Source: Namhaeicola sp039714555 (GTDB lineage Bacteria; Bacteroidota; Bacteroidia; Flavobacteriales; Flavobacteriaceae). Taken from it: a DNA stretch of 64,000 nucleotides. The notes beneath the pieces are model-generated. The model was not told where the DNA came from. It searched no databases and worked only from the letters and a program-made list of their open reading frames with translations. A program made the position numbers and the translations under genes. Numbering within the stretch: the first letter of the stretch is position 1; every line of letters begins with the position of its first letter. The stretch is taken from assembly GCA_039714555.1 (NCBI GenBank), contig JBDLJB010000003.1:62001-126000 (forward strand), in the 5' to 3' direction. Below, piece after piece: positions 18,000 through 26,733 of this stretch.

Positions 18000-20138
18000 C
18001 TAATTCAAACCTCTTTTTTTGATCAAAGCATCAATATTTGGTTCTTTTCCTCTAAACTCTTTATATAAATCCATTCCTTTTTTTGTACCTCCCTGGCTTA
18101 ACAATTTTCTATATTTTTTTGCCAATTCAGGATCAAAAATATTACCTGTTTCTTTAAATGCTTCAAAGGCATCTGCATCTAGAACTTCCGACCATAAATA
18201 GCTATAGTATCCTGATGAATATCCTCCGCTAAAAATATGTGAAAAATAAGTACTTCTATATCGTGGAATAATTTCGGAAATTAGACCTAATCGATCCATT
18301 TCTTTTTTCTCAAAATCATTTGTATTTTGAAGCGTGGTATCTTGTAAAGTGTGCCAGGCCATATCTAAATAAGCTGCTGCCATATATTCAACAGTTCTAA
18401 ATCCTTCGTTAAAATCATTAGCATCATTCATTTTTTTAATTAGAGACTCTGGAATTACTTCACCTGTTTTGTAATGTTTTGCATATAATTTTAATACTTC
18501 GGGTTCACTCATCCAGTTTTCCATTACTTGAGAAGGAAATTCAACAAAATCTCTTGGTACTGAAGTCCCGGAAAGTGATTCGTATTTTACATTTGATAAT
18601 AATCCGTGTAAACCATGACCAAATTCATGAAAAAATGTTTGCGCTTCTGTAAAAGATAATAATGATGGCGTTTCTTTAGTCGCAGGTGGAAAATTAAAAT
18701 TATTGGTAACGATTGGTGTCACCATTTTATCAATATTTGATTGACTTCTTAATGCGTTCATCCAGGCACCGCCTCTTTTGCTTTCGCGAGCAAAGAAATC
18801 CATATAAATTACACCTAAATGACTTCCATCTGACTCTAATACTTCAAAAACCTGTTGATCTTCATGCCATTTTGGTACATCATTCAATTCCTTAAAAGTC
18901 AATCCAAATAATTTATTGGCTAACATAAAAACACCTTCTCTCACTGAATTAAATTCAAAATAAGGTCGTGTTTCATCTTCATTAAAGCTAAATTTATCTT
19001 TTCTCACTTTTTCAACATAATAGCGCCAATCACTATCTTTAAAAGTTCCTTCAATACCTTCCTTTTTCATCATTTTTGCTAAATCATCACGTTCACTTTT
19101 AGCTCTTTTTAATGCCGGTGCCCATAATTTATCCATAAATGCGTAAACCGCTTCAGGAGTTTCAGCCATATTATCTGATAAAACATAATCAGCATGAGTT
19201 TTATACCCTTTTAATTTTGCTTTTTCAACACGTATAACAGCCATTTCTTCTAAAATAGCTTTGTTATCATTTTTGTTACTATTGTTTCCACGCATTGCAT
19301 AACCTTCATATATTTTCTTACGCAATTCTCTGTTTGGCGAAGCTTGTAAAAAAGGGTTTATACTTGGGCGATGTAAAGTAAAAGACCAACCTTTATCATG
19401 ACCTCTTTTTTTACTTTCATTTGCAGCAACAGCCAATAATCCTTCAGATGCATTCCCTAGATCTTTAGTATCATTTACATAAAGTTCAAATTCATTGGTT
19501 TCATTTAAAAGATTGTCACCAAATTTTTGTGATAAAATGGCTAAGCGACTATTTAATTCACGTAATCTGGCTTGTTTTTCTTCACTTAAATTAACTCCTG
19601 ATCTAACAAAACCTTTATGAGTTTCGTCTAAAAGTTTTAAATCCTCTGCACTGAGCTCTAATTTATCTTTTTGATTGTAAACGGCATCAACTCTTTTAAA
19701 AAGTTCGGAATTTAAATTGATATTATCCCGGTGTTTTGATAGTTCAGGAGCCAAAGTTTTTCCGGTTTCATTTAAAACATCATTTGTATTTGCACCCTTC
19801 ACAGCAAAAAATGCACGTGAAACTTTGCTTAAAGTAGCACCACTTAGTTCAAGTGCTACAATGGTATTTTTAAATGTAGATGCTTCATTATTTTTTATAA
19901 TTGCATCAATTTCCGCATCGTGTTCTGCAATTCCTTGACGGATAGCAGGTAAATAATCTTCGCTTTTAATTTTATCAAAAGGAGGGACACCAAAAGGAGT
20001 ATCCCATTCCATTAATAAAGGATTTTTGTTTTTTAGTTCGGCATTAATCATTGATTTATCGTTTTCTGTTTTTTCTTTGGTTCCACAAGATATGATCAAG
20101 GAAAATCCAAATATGATTAAAAATATCTTAGTTTTCAT
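18000..20138 (-). CDS. M3-family zinc oligopeptidase lipoprotein (Dcp/OpdA-like)
   Basis: A 712-residue M3 metallopeptidase. The zinc-binding motif H-E-F-G-H falls at about residues 503-507 in F-F-H-E-F-G-H-G-L-H, with the downstream third ligand region V-E-F-P-S-Q-V-M-E-N-W. The N terminus is a lipoprotein signal (lipobox L-I-I-S-C near residue 18), so this is a surface or periplasm-facing version of dipeptidyl carboxypeptidase, common in Bacteroidota. It degrades short peptides. It follows trmO by 33 bases in the same direction; the functional connection is not obvious. A strong terminator follows. Confidence 0.9.
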   Translation of the reverse strand: MKTKIFLIIFGFSLIISCGTKEKTENDKSMINAELKNKNPLLMEWDTPFGVPPFDKIKSEDYLPAIRQGIAEHDAEIDAIIKNNEASTFKNTIVALELSGATLSKVSRAFFAVKGANTNDVLNETGKTLAPELSKHRDNINLNSELFKRVDAVYNQKDKLELSAEDLKLLDETHKGFVRSGVNLSEEKQARLRELNSRLAILSQKFGDNLLNETNEFELYVNDTKDLGNASEGLLAVAANESKKRGHDKGWSFTLHRPSINPFLQASPNRELRKKIYEGYAMRGNNSNKNDNKAILEEMAVIRVEKAKLKGYKTHADYVLSDNMAETPEAVYAFMDKLWAPALKRAKSERDDLAKMMKKEGIEGTFKDSDWRYYVEKVRKDKFSFNEDETRPYFEFNSVREGVFMLANKLFGLTFKELNDVPKWHEDQQVFEVLESDGSHLGVIYMDFFARESKRGGAWMNALRSQSNIDKMVTPIVTNNFNFPPATKETPSLLSFTEAQTFFHEFGHGLHGLLSNVKYESLSGTSVPRDFVEFPSQVMENWMSEPEVLKLYAKHYKTGEVIPESLIKKMNDANDFNEGFRTVEYMAAAYLDMAWHTLQDTTLQNTNDFEKKEMDRLGLISEIIPRYRSTYFSHIFSGGYSSGYYSYLWSEVLDADAFEAFKETGNIFDPELAKKYRKLLSQGGTKKGMDLYKEFRGKEPNIDALIKKRGLN

Positions 20139-20170
20139 AAAATTTTATTTGATTGATATATTTATATTAA

Positions 20171-20677
20171 TTAATGTTTGTGTGGTATTCCTTGAATATG
20201 TAATGCAAGATGATCCTCGTTATCATGTATATTAACCCACCCATAATTGGCATCTGATTTTGCATCTAATTTATCTATATATGGTTTAATATCTAATACC
20301 GGAGTTTCATCAAAAGCATCAATACCAGAGATATAGATTTTATTTTCAATTATTTTTAAAATTTTTACAATGCTTATTCCTATTGGGTTTGGTCTGTTTG
20401 GACTTCTACTGGCAAAAACACCAACTTCTTGTTGATTTGCCCATGGAGGAGAGATAATCATTTCATTATTTCTTATCACTTTATCGAGATAATAAATAAC
20501 ATAGATATATGTAAAAGTATCCAATAATTTTAAGCCCTTTGTAAATTTTTCATTTAAAACTATTTTAAAATCACCTTGATCATTTATTAAAGGTTGATTA
20601 GGGGCTTTATTCTTATATGGGGAATGAATAACACCTATACTGTTGAATACAAAATAATTATTAGGTAAATTATTCAT
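20171..20677 (-). CDS. trmO: TrmO/TsaA-family tRNA methyltransferase
   Basis: A 168-residue single-domain protein of the TrmO (TsaA, YaeB N-terminal) family, which N6-methylates threonylcarbamoyladenosine at tRNA position 37. Clear signatures are I-G-V-I-H-S-P-Y near residue 15, F-A-S-R-S-P-N-R-P-N-P-I-G (about 88-100) and G-I-D-A-F-D-E-T-P-V-L-D-I-K-P-Y. It lacks the C-terminal extension of the gamma-proteobacterial enzyme. It directly follows hypC by 16 bases, an unusual partnership; some members next to hydrogenase or metal genes may have other substrates. Confidence 0.85.
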   Translation of the reverse strand: MNNLPNNYFVFNSIGVIHSPYKNKAPNQPLINDQGDFKIVLNEKFTKGLKLLDTFTYIYVIYYLDKVIRNNEMIISPPWANQQEVGVFASRSPNRPNPIGISIVKILKIIENKIYISGIDAFDETPVLDIKPYIDKLDAKSDANYGWVNIHDNEDHLALHIQGIPHKH

Positions 20678-20693
20678 TAAAAGTGTTTAATTA

Positions 20694-20951
20694 TTATTCA
20701 GTACCATTTTCTAACTCATCCAGATCTTCCATTTGCATTAAGATATCCATAGTAGTTTTTGCCTCTTCTTCATCTACAATACTTATGGCACTACCCACAT
20801 GTACCAAAACATAGTCATTAATTTTTGCTTCAGGAACCATAGCTAAATTAACTTCTTTAACAATGCCATTGAACGATACTTTGGCTATTCTAAAAATATC
20901 GTCAATCTGATTTTCAATTTTGATAATTTTTCCCGGAATTGCTAGGCACAT
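20694..20951 (-). CDS. hypC: hydrogenase maturation chaperone HypC
   Basis: An 85-residue HypC/HupF protein. It begins M-C-L-A-I-P-G-K-I, the invariant start whose Cys2 binds the Fe(CN)2CO moiety during [NiFe]-hydrogenase assembly, and continues with an OB-fold core (D-Y-V-L-V-H-V-G-S-A-I-S) and an acidic C-terminal tail. It lies 17 bases after hypB and 16 before trmO. HypD, HypE, HypF, HypA and hydrogenase subunits are not in the window. Confidence 0.95.
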   Translation of the reverse strand: MCLAIPGKIIKIENQIDDIFRIAKVSFNGIVKEVNLAMVPEAKINDYVLVHVGSAISIVDEEEAKTTMDILMQMEDLDELENGTE

Positions 20952-20968
20952 ATTATAATATATTTAGT

Positions 20969-21784
20969 TTAAGAAATCTTAGATTTTAACCAGTTATACC
21001 ACTGATCTATACCTTCTCCTGTTGTGGCCGAAACTTCAAAAAATTCCAAATCAGGATTAACTTGTTTGGCGTATGCTTTGGCTTTTTCTACATCAAAATT
21101 TACATAAGGTAACAAATCAATTTTATTAATGATACAAACATTAGAACCCGCAAACATATCAGGATATTTTATAGGCTTATCATCGCCTTCAGTAGTACTT
21201 ATAATTACTACTCTCGAATTCTCACCAAGATCAAACATTGATGGGCATACTAAATTTCCAACATTTTCAATCATAACGATTGAATTGGCTGCTGGTTTGA
21301 GTTTTAACACTGCATTGTTAACCATATCACTATCTAAATGACAGGCTTTTCCGGTATTTACTTGAACTACAGGTATTTTTAATAAATCTATTCTGTCAGC
21401 ATCATTCATAGTTTGTTGATCACCTTCAATAACATAAAAATCAATTTCCGATTTAAGATCAGAAAGGGTTTTCTCTAATAAACTGGTTTTACCAGAGCCC
21501 GGAGAACTTACTAAATTGATAGCAAAAATATTTTTTCCTAAAAAATAACCACGATTTCTTTCAGCGAGCAATTGATTGGATTGTAGAATATCTTGTTCTA
21601 TTTCAATGATTGTCTTTTCGTGATGATGATGGTCATGTTGATGGTGAGAATGATCGTGATCGTGTGAGTGGTCATGATGACCTAAATGATTTTCAATTTC
21701 AATTTTTTTAACAATTGAGTCTGTTTCACCAGGTTTTTTTATGGTAATTTCATCTGTAGCACTACATCCGCAAGTTGTACACAT
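20969..21784 (-). CDS. hypB: hydrogenase nickel-incorporation GTPase HypB
   Basis: A 271-residue SIMIBI-class GTPase that delivers nickel to [NiFe] hydrogenase. The N terminus C-T-T-C-G-C holds a Cys-rich high-affinity metal site, and residues about 33-55 form a histidine/aspartate-rich stretch for nickel storage. The GTPase domain has P-loop S-S-P-G-S-G-K-T (93-100), I-E-G-D-Q-Q-T, the E-N-V-G-N-L-V-C-P metal-site segment, and N-K-I-D-L guanine specificity. It heads the hypB-hypC-trmO group. Confidence 0.96.
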   Translation of the reverse strand: MCTTCGCSATDEITIKKPGETDSIVKKIEIENHLGHHDHSHDHDHSHHQHDHHHHEKTIIEIEQDILQSNQLLAERNRGYFLGKNIFAINLVSSPGSGKTSLLEKTLSDLKSEIDFYVIEGDQQTMNDADRIDLLKIPVVQVNTGKACHLDSDMVNNAVLKLKPAANSIVMIENVGNLVCPSMFDLGENSRVVIISTTEGDDKPIKYPDMFAGSNVCIINKIDLLPYVNFDVEKAKAYAKQVNPDLEFFEVSATTGEGIDQWYNWLKSKIS

Positions 21785-21876
21785 AACTTATTATTTATAC
21801 TCATCAAATATATTAATATTTTATGATTAAATTTTCAAGATTACATGTAAATTTTAGTGTAAATTAAACAAAAATA

Positions 21877-22065
21877 CTAGTCATGTAATAAAAATGTGAT
21901 AATGGCAAAAAGGACGATGGCTAAAAATATTGCAACGCCAACTACCCATACATTTTTATAATAATATTGATGAAGTCTTATGTCTTTTCGGTAACTCCAT
22001 ATCATTATTACAATAAAAGCAAATGAGAAAACAGCAGCAAAAATTATTTGTCCTTTGCTAAACAT
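21877..22065 (-). CDS. two-helix small membrane protein
   Basis: A 62-residue protein with two hydrophobic helices (about residues 6-23 and 39-59) joined by a basic Y-R-K-D-I-R-L-H-Q-Y-Y-Y-K-N linker. I do not recognise the family. It starts 44 bases from the divergent SDR gene and ends 92 bases before hypB in the same orientation. Membrane location is evident from hydrophobicity; function unknown. Confidence 0.6.
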   Translation of the reverse strand: MFSKGQIIFAAVFSFAFIVIMIWSYRKDIRLHQYYYKNVWVVGVAIFLAIVLFAIITFLLHD

Positions 22066-22109
22066 AATGGTTATATTTATAGCTGTAAATTTAGATTAAA
22101 TTTTATAAA

Positions 22110-22826
22110 ATGGGAAAAAATGCAGTAGTTTTTGGAGCAACATCTGGAATAGGTAGAGAATTGGCAAAACTATTGGTAAAAGATGGATATAAAGTTGCCA
22201 TTACCGGGCGAAGGGAAGAAAAGTTAAAGGTAATCCTAGAAAACAATCCAAATAATTTCGTGATAAAAAAACATGATGTTACAGAATTAACTTCATCCGA
22301 AAAGATTTTTAAAGAATTAATTGATGAATTAAAAACTATTGATCTTGTTGTTTACAGTTCAGGGATTGGGGAACCAAATTATAATTTACAATGGGAAAAG
22401 GAAGAACCAACACTACAAACAAATGTAATTGGTGCGGTTAAGATCTACGGTTTGGCCTATAATTTTTTTAAACAACAAGGATATGGTCATTTGGTTGGAA
22501 TTTCATCGGTTGCAGGCATTAGAGGTAACCGTCATGTTCCTGCCTATTTTGCTTCAAAAGCATTTCAAAATAATTATTTGGAGTCACTCTGGATGAAAGC
22601 AAAACGAAGTAAAGCAGATATTTATATTACAGATATTGCTCCCGGTTTTGTCAATACTAAAATGGCATTGGGAGATACATTTGGAATGGCATCTTTAGAA
22701 AAAGCAACAAAACAAATTCACACTGCTATAAAGCGCAAAAAGAAAAAAGCATATATTACAAAAAGGTGGAGTGCAATTGCATTTGTTTTGCGAATATTAC
22801 CTGCAAGTTTGATCATGAAGACATAA
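22110..22826 (+). CDS. SDR-family oxidoreductase
   Basis: A 238-residue short-chain dehydrogenase/reductase. The cofactor motif G-A-T-S-G-I-G (about residues 9-15) with the following T-G-R-R-E-E-K suggests NADP(H) preference. The catalytic Ser is in V-G-I-S-S-V-A-G, and the Y-F-A-S-K dyad follows about 14 residues later. The C terminus is basic and hydrophobic, as in membrane-associated SDRs acting on lipid-like substrates. It is followed after 28 bases by the MazG-like gene. Substrate not determinable. Confidence 0.88.
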   Translation: MGKNAVVFGATSGIGRELAKLLVKDGYKVAITGRREEKLKVILENNPNNFVIKKHDVTELTSSEKIFKELIDELKTIDLVVYSSGIGEPNYNLQWEKEEPTLQTNVIGAVKIYGLAYNFFKQQGYGHLVGISSVAGIRGNRHVPAYFASKAFQNNYLESLWMKAKRSKADIYITDIAPGFVNTKMALGDTFGMASLEKATKQIHTAIKRKKKKAYITKRWSAIAFVLRILPASLIMKT

Positions 22827-22854
22827 TCTATCAATCATTTTTTACCATTTTATT

Positions 22855-23241
22855 ATGAAGAACAAAATAGAAGCAGTACAAAAATTTCATAAAACTTTTG
22901 GTTTGGGAGTTCGAAATAAACCTACTTCAAAACTTTCAGATGATTTGATAACCTTACGTTATAATTTGATGGTTGAAGAGAATAAAGAATATCTTGAAGC
23001 AGCTAAAAATAACGATTTGATTGAGGTTGCTGATGCTTTGGGGGATATGTTATATATCATTTTCGGAACTATTTTAGAGCATGGACTTCAAGATAAAATG
23101 GAAGCTGTTTTTGATGAAATTCAACGAAGTAATATGAGTAAAATGGGTAAAGACGGTAAACCGGTTTATCGAGAAGATGGTAAAATAATGAAAGGTTCCA
23201 ATTATTTTGAGCCTGATATCAAAGGTATTTTAAAAGATTAG
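22855..23241 (+). CDS. MazG-like nucleotide pyrophosphohydrolase
   Basis: A 128-residue all-alpha NTP pyrophosphohydrolase-type protein. The metal-binding pattern E-E-N-K-E-Y-L-E-A-A (about residues 41-50) and E-V-A-D-A-L-G-D-M-L-Y (about 60-70) matches the ExxE...ExxD signature of the MazG/HisE/dUTPase-like superfamily. A characteristic C-terminal K-M-G-K-D-G-K-P-V-Y-R-E-D-G-K segment is shared with phage and bacterial HisE-like proteins. It probably hydrolyses a (d)NTP to the monophosphate and pyrophosphate, a house-cleaning role. Confidence 0.8.
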   Translation: MKNKIEAVQKFHKTFGLGVRNKPTSKLSDDLITLRYNLMVEENKEYLEAAKNNDLIEVADALGDMLYIIFGTILEHGLQDKMEAVFDEIQRSNMSKMGKDGKPVYREDGKIMKGSNYFEPDIKGILKD

Positions 23242-23256
23242 GTCAAAATGAAATGA

Positions 23257-23280
23257 GCACCTGCCTGCCGATATGCAGGA
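23257..23280. repeat. short GC-rich interspersed palindrome (REP-like)
   Basis: CCTGCCT...ATGCAGG at 23260-23279 is an imperfect palindrome, strikingly GC-rich for this genome, in the 159-bp interval after the MazG-like gene. CCTGCCTGCC-type palindromes are frequent interspersed elements in Bacteroidota. No mobility gene is nearby. Confidence 0.4.
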
Positions 23281-23340
23281 AATACCTCTATGGATCAGCC
23301 TCAAGGATAGTTAGTTTCAAGGTTTTTTATTTAGAAGTTA

Positions 23341-23374
23341 AATAAAAATGGGGGTCACTTTAAGTGACCCCCAT
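23341..23374 (-). terminator. terminator of ilvE
   Basis: A perfect 12-bp stem (23348-23359 with 23363-23374) around a TTA loop lies 27 bases downstream of the ilvE stop. On the minus strand it is followed by TTTTATTTAA. It could also act weakly for the convergent MazG-like gene. Confidence 0.85.
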
Positions 23375-23400
23375 TAATTATCAATAGTATTTCAAATTAT

Positions 23401-24471
23401 TTATTTTACTTCATAACGCCAGCCAAATTTATCTTCGGCACGATTATATTGAATATCTGTCATTCGTTTTTTAAATTTTCTGGCGTAATTATTTTCAATT
23501 ATGGGTAATTCATAATCAATACCTTCAAATCCGAATCCTGAAATAGGCGAAATTACTGCTGCAGTTCCAGCACCAAACATTTCTTTAAGATCACCTTTTT
23601 TCTGAGCATCGAGCAATTCTTTAACAGTAATTTTTCTCACCTCTACAGTAATCCCTTCATCTTTGGCAATATCAATGATGCTTTTTCTAGTTACACCATC
23701 TAAAATTCTATCACTGGTTGGAGCTGTTAATAAAGTATCTCCAACTCTGATAAAAATATTCATAGCACCGGCTTCTTCAATATATTCGTGTGAGGTAGCA
23801 TCAGTCCAAATTATTTGTTGGTAACCTTTTTCAATAGCCAATTGTGTAGGATAAAATTGTCCGCCATAGTTTCCTCCAGCTTTAGCGTAACCTACGCCAC
23901 CATCTGCAGAACGAGAATAATATTGTTCTATTAAAACTTTAACTTTCCCTGAAAAATAAGGACCTGAAGGAGCACAAACTATCATAAATTTATATTTGTC
24001 AGAAGGAGAAGCGTGAACACCCTCACCAGTTGCAAAAACAAATGGACGAATATATAATGAACTTCCGTCAGTTGTAGGAATCCAGGCGTTATCAATTTTT
24101 AAAAGTTCTTTTAAACCTTCCATAAATAATTCTTCAGGAAACTCAGGTATAGCCATCCTTTTGGATGAGATATTCATTCTTTTTTGATTCTCCAAAGGGC
24201 GGAATAACCATACTTTATCATTATCATCTTTATAAGCTTTCATACCCTCAAAAACCGATTGACCGTAATGAAAAATTTTAGCAGAAGGATCTAAGCTAAC
24301 ATTTTGGTAAGGCATAATTTGTGGTTGTTGCCATTTGCCATCTTTATAATCACAAACAAACATATGATCAGTAAAAACCTGTCCAAAAGGTAAATGATCA
24401 AAATCAACATTTTGAATCTTAGATTCTTTAGCTTTTTCTATTTTAATCTTTGTAGTTAAATCTATACTCAT
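23401..24471 (-). CDS. ilvE: branched-chain amino acid aminotransferase
   Basis: A 356-residue fold-type IV PLP transaminase of the IlvE type II group, interconverting Leu/Ile/Val and their 2-oxo acids. Seen are F-E-G-M-K-A-Y near residue 75, L-Y-I-R-P-F-V-F-A, the PLP-lysine segment A-K-A-G-G-N-Y-G (about residues 196-203), S-H-E-Y-I-E-E-A-G-A-M-N and the C-terminal F-G-A-G-T-A-A-V-I-S-P. Length and motif order are standard. It stands alone, diverging from mnmD, with no ilv or leu genes near. Confidence 0.94.
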   Translation of the reverse strand: MSIDLTTKIKIEKAKESKIQNVDFDHLPFGQVFTDHMFVCDYKDGKWQQPQIMPYQNVSLDPSAKIFHYGQSVFEGMKAYKDDNDKVWLFRPLENQKRMNISSKRMAIPEFPEELFMEGLKELLKIDNAWIPTTDGSSLYIRPFVFATGEGVHASPSDKYKFMIVCAPSGPYFSGKVKVLIEQYYSRSADGGVGYAKAGGNYGGQFYPTQLAIEKGYQQIIWTDATSHEYIEEAGAMNIFIRVGDTLLTAPTSDRILDGVTRKSIIDIAKDEGITVEVRKITVKELLDAQKKGDLKEMFGAGTAAVISPISGFGFEGIDYELPIIENNYARKFKKRMTDIQYNRAEDKFGWRYEVK

Positions 24472-24487
24472 GATACATAATTTTGTA

Positions 24488-24495
24488 CAAATTTA
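24488..24495 (-). promoter_or_regulatory. ilvE promoter -7 element
   Basis: TAAATTTG on the minus strand (24495-24488) matches TANNTTTG exactly, 17-24 bases upstream of the ilvE ATG. I found no good TTTG at the -33 distance, so the call rests on the -7 element alone. Confidence 0.4.
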
Positions 24496-24555
24496 CTTAA
24501 TAAAGCTTAATTTTTACGCTTATTTATTGGCAAAATCACAAAGAATTAACTTTTG

Positions 24556-24563
24556 TATCTTTG
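24556..24563 (+). promoter_or_regulatory. mnmD promoter -7 element
   Basis: TATCTTTG (24556-24563) matches TANNTTTG 20 bases before the GTG start of mnmD. No clear -33 box is visible at the expected spacing. Confidence 0.4.
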
Positions 24564-24582
24564 ATATTATTTATTTTATAAT

Positions 24583-25257
24583 GTGAAAAGAATAATTATT
24601 AAAACTAAAGATGGCTCTTCGAGTATTTATTTACCCGATTTGGATGAATATTACCATTCTAAACATGGAGCAATAAATGAAGCTTATCATGTTTTTATAA
24701 AAAACGGATTGGATCTTTTTGATAAAGGATCTAATATTGATATCATGGAAATTGGTTTTGGTACTGGTTTAAATTGTTTTATCACTTTTTTAGAATCTCA
24801 AAAACGAAAATTACAGATTAATTACAATGGTATAGATGCATTTCCACTTAAAGCAGAAGAAATTTCGCAACTGAATTATGTTGAGGAATTGAAAGCGGTT
24901 GATCATAAAAATATATTTAATAAAATTCATCAGACAGATTGGAATGAGCAAATTAAAATTAATTCAAATTTTGTTTTGAAGAAAAGAAAACAATTTTTCA
25001 AAGAAATAAATGATAAAAATCAATTTGATTTAATTTATTTTGATGCTTTTGGGGCAAGAGTTCAACCTGAATTATGGACTGAAGAAATATTTAATAGAAT
25101 GTATATTGCATTAAAAAATAATGGAATTTTAGTAACTTACTCAGCTAAAGGTAGTGTACGCAGAGCTATGCAAAGTGTAGGTTTTGTAGTTGAAAGATTA
25201 CCCGGTCCACCCGGTAAACGCGAAATGCTGAGAGGGAAAAAAATTATAGTAATTTAA
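24583..25257 (+). CDS. mnmD: tRNA 5-methylaminomethyl-2-thiouridine methyltransferase MnmD
   Basis: A 224-residue SAM-dependent methyltransferase corresponding to the N-terminal (MnmC2) domain of E. coli MnmC, standing alone. It catalyses the last methylation of wobble uridine 34 in certain tRNAs. Recognisable are I-K-T-K-D-G-S-S-S-I-Y, Y-H-S-K-H-G-A, the SAM motif I-M-E-I-G-F-G-T-G-L-N and Y-F-D-A-F-G. The GTG start at 24583 is required to include the conserved N terminus. It heads a plus-strand run reaching 30110. Confidence 0.88.
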   Translation: MKRIIIKTKDGSSSIYLPDLDEYYHSKHGAINEAYHVFIKNGLDLFDKGSNIDIMEIGFGTGLNCFITFLESQKRKLQINYNGIDAFPLKAEEISQLNYVEELKAVDHKNIFNKIHQTDWNEQIKINSNFVLKKRKQFFKEINDKNQFDLIYFDAFGARVQPELWTEEIFNRMYIALKNNGILVTYSAKGSVRRAMQSVGFVVERLPGPPGKREMLRGKKIIVI

Positions 25258-25270
25258 GATTTAAAAAATT

Positions 25271-25408
25271 ATGACAGATCCAAAATTCATCAAGCGAAAA
25301 AAACCAAACTATAAAAGAGCAATTATTTTATTTATCGTATTGATCATTATACTTTTTATTTTTTTTAATATTGATAGATTGATTGAAGGGTTATTTGTGG
25401 TTCAGTAA
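25271..25408 (+). CDS. 45-residue single-pass membrane protein
   Basis: ATG at 25271 to TAA at 25408 encodes 45 residues: a basic N terminus (K-R-K-K-P-N-Y-K-R) followed by one very hydrophobic helix of about 18 residues rich in Ile/Leu/Phe, then I-D-R-L-I-E-G. The basic flank suggests an N-in orientation. Spacing to mnmD is 13 bases and to the aminotransferase 17 bases, so it sits neatly within the operon. No family recognised. Confidence 0.6.
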   Translation: MTDPKFIKRKKPNYKRAIILFIVLIIILFIFFNIDRLIEGLFVVQ

Positions 25409-25425
25409 ATATCTAAAAAGAGAAA

Positions 25426-26727
25426 ATGTTCTTAAAAAAAAGTAAATCTTCTAAAGATAAAAAACAAGTCGTTGAATTGTTTAGAGAGCATGTATCTTCT
25501 GGCAAAGTTGATTTTTATAAAAAATATAATATGGACTTTGTTATGGGGCATAGAGATGGCCCATGGCTTTATGATATTGATGGAAAGAAGAAATTATTTA
25601 ATCTTCATTCTAATGGAGGTGTATTTAATTTAGGTCATCGAAACAATGAAATTATTAACTATTTAAAAGAACAACTCAATTTTTATGATATTGGTAATCA
25701 CCATCTAATAAGTAAACCCAGAGCAAAATTAGCTACAAAGATTGCCAAATTAATGCCAGGCGATTTAGAGTATACCATTTTTGGCGTTAGTGGAGGTGAA
25801 GCTATAGATGTTGCATTGAAAATTGCCAGGAGTTATACAAAAAGAAAAAAAATAATATCAGCAAAAGGCGGTTACCATGGTCATACAGGACTATCAGTTC
25901 AAACCGGAGATGACAAATATAAAGCACCTTTTTTATTAGATTCTGAAGATTATTTACAAGTACCATTTAACAATATAGAAGCATTGCAAGATGTATTAGA
26001 TCATGATGTTGCTGCAATTATTTTAGAAACTATTCCTGCTACTTTAGGAATGCCACTCCCAAAAGAAGGATATCTAAAAAAGGTTAAAGAATTATGTGAA
26101 AGTAATGGCAGTTTATTGATCTTAGATGAAGTACAAGCAGGTTTGGGAAGAACAGGGAAAATATGGGCATTTGAACATTTTAATGTAATACCTGATATAG
26201 TCGTTTTGGCAAAAGGCTTATCAGGTGGGATTTACCCTATTAGTGCAACAGTAGTCAATAAGAAATTAGAATCCGTTTTTCATGATGATCCGTTCATTCA
26301 TATTTCGACTTCTGGAGGAGCTGAACTTGGCAGTATGGTAGCACTTAAAGTATTAGAGATAACATCGGATAAAAATTTTCTTGATAAGGTTATTATTCTT
26401 TCAGATTTATTTCAAAAAGGACTTGAAAAATTACAAAAAAAACATAATAACTTTTTTATAGGAATAAGGCGATTGGGTTTGATGATGGGTTTGGAATTAA
26501 AAGATAACATGGCAGGACCGGTATTGACAAAAGCAGCTTATGACAATGATCTATTAATAATATATGCCAATAATGACACATCGGTCGTACAATTTCTACC
26601 CCCTTTGATCATGGATGAAAAAGATATAAATTACATTATCAAGCAATTGGATAAAGCTTTAAATGAAGCCAGAGTTTTACATACTGCATTAAAGTTAAAA
26701 GAAAATATAACTTCCTTTTTTAAATAA
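25426..26727 (+). CDS. class III PLP-dependent aminotransferase
   Basis: A 433-residue fold-type I transaminase of class III (ornithine/GABA/acetylornithine family). Seen are the N-terminal D-I-D-G-K-K-K-L-F-N-L, G-V-S-G-G-E-A-I-D-V-A-L-K, Y-H-G-H-T-G, L-I-L-D-E-V-Q-A-G-L-G-R-T-G, and the Schiff-base lysine in V-V-L-A-K-G-L-S-G-G (about residue 265). The family moves an omega- or alpha-amino group to an oxo acid; the acceptor cannot be told here. It begins an operon with a kinase-like protein (6 bases downstream), a C69 peptidase and a nitrilase, so the substrate is probably specific to that pathway. Confidence 0.87.
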   Translation: MFLKKSKSSKDKKQVVELFREHVSSGKVDFYKKYNMDFVMGHRDGPWLYDIDGKKKLFNLHSNGGVFNLGHRNNEIINYLKEQLNFYDIGNHHLISKPRAKLATKIAKLMPGDLEYTIFGVSGGEAIDVALKIARSYTKRKKIISAKGGYHGHTGLSVQTGDDKYKAPFLLDSEDYLQVPFNNIEALQDVLDHDVAAIILETIPATLGMPLPKEGYLKKVKELCESNGSLLILDEVQAGLGRTGKIWAFEHFNVIPDIVVLAKGLSGGIYPISATVVNKKLESVFHDDPFIHISTSGGAELGSMVALKVLEITSDKNFLDKVIILSDLFQKGLEKLQKKHNNFFIGIRRLGLMMGLELKDNMAGPVLTKAAYDNDLLIIYANNDTSVVQFLPPLIMDEKDINYIIKQLDKALNEARVLHTALKLKENITSFFK

Positions 26728-26733
26728 ATAATT

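Noticed and set aside
21614..21692. Dense CAT/CAC-type tandem-looking DNA
   Set aside because: It is the His-rich metal-binding segment of HypB, not a satellite repeat.
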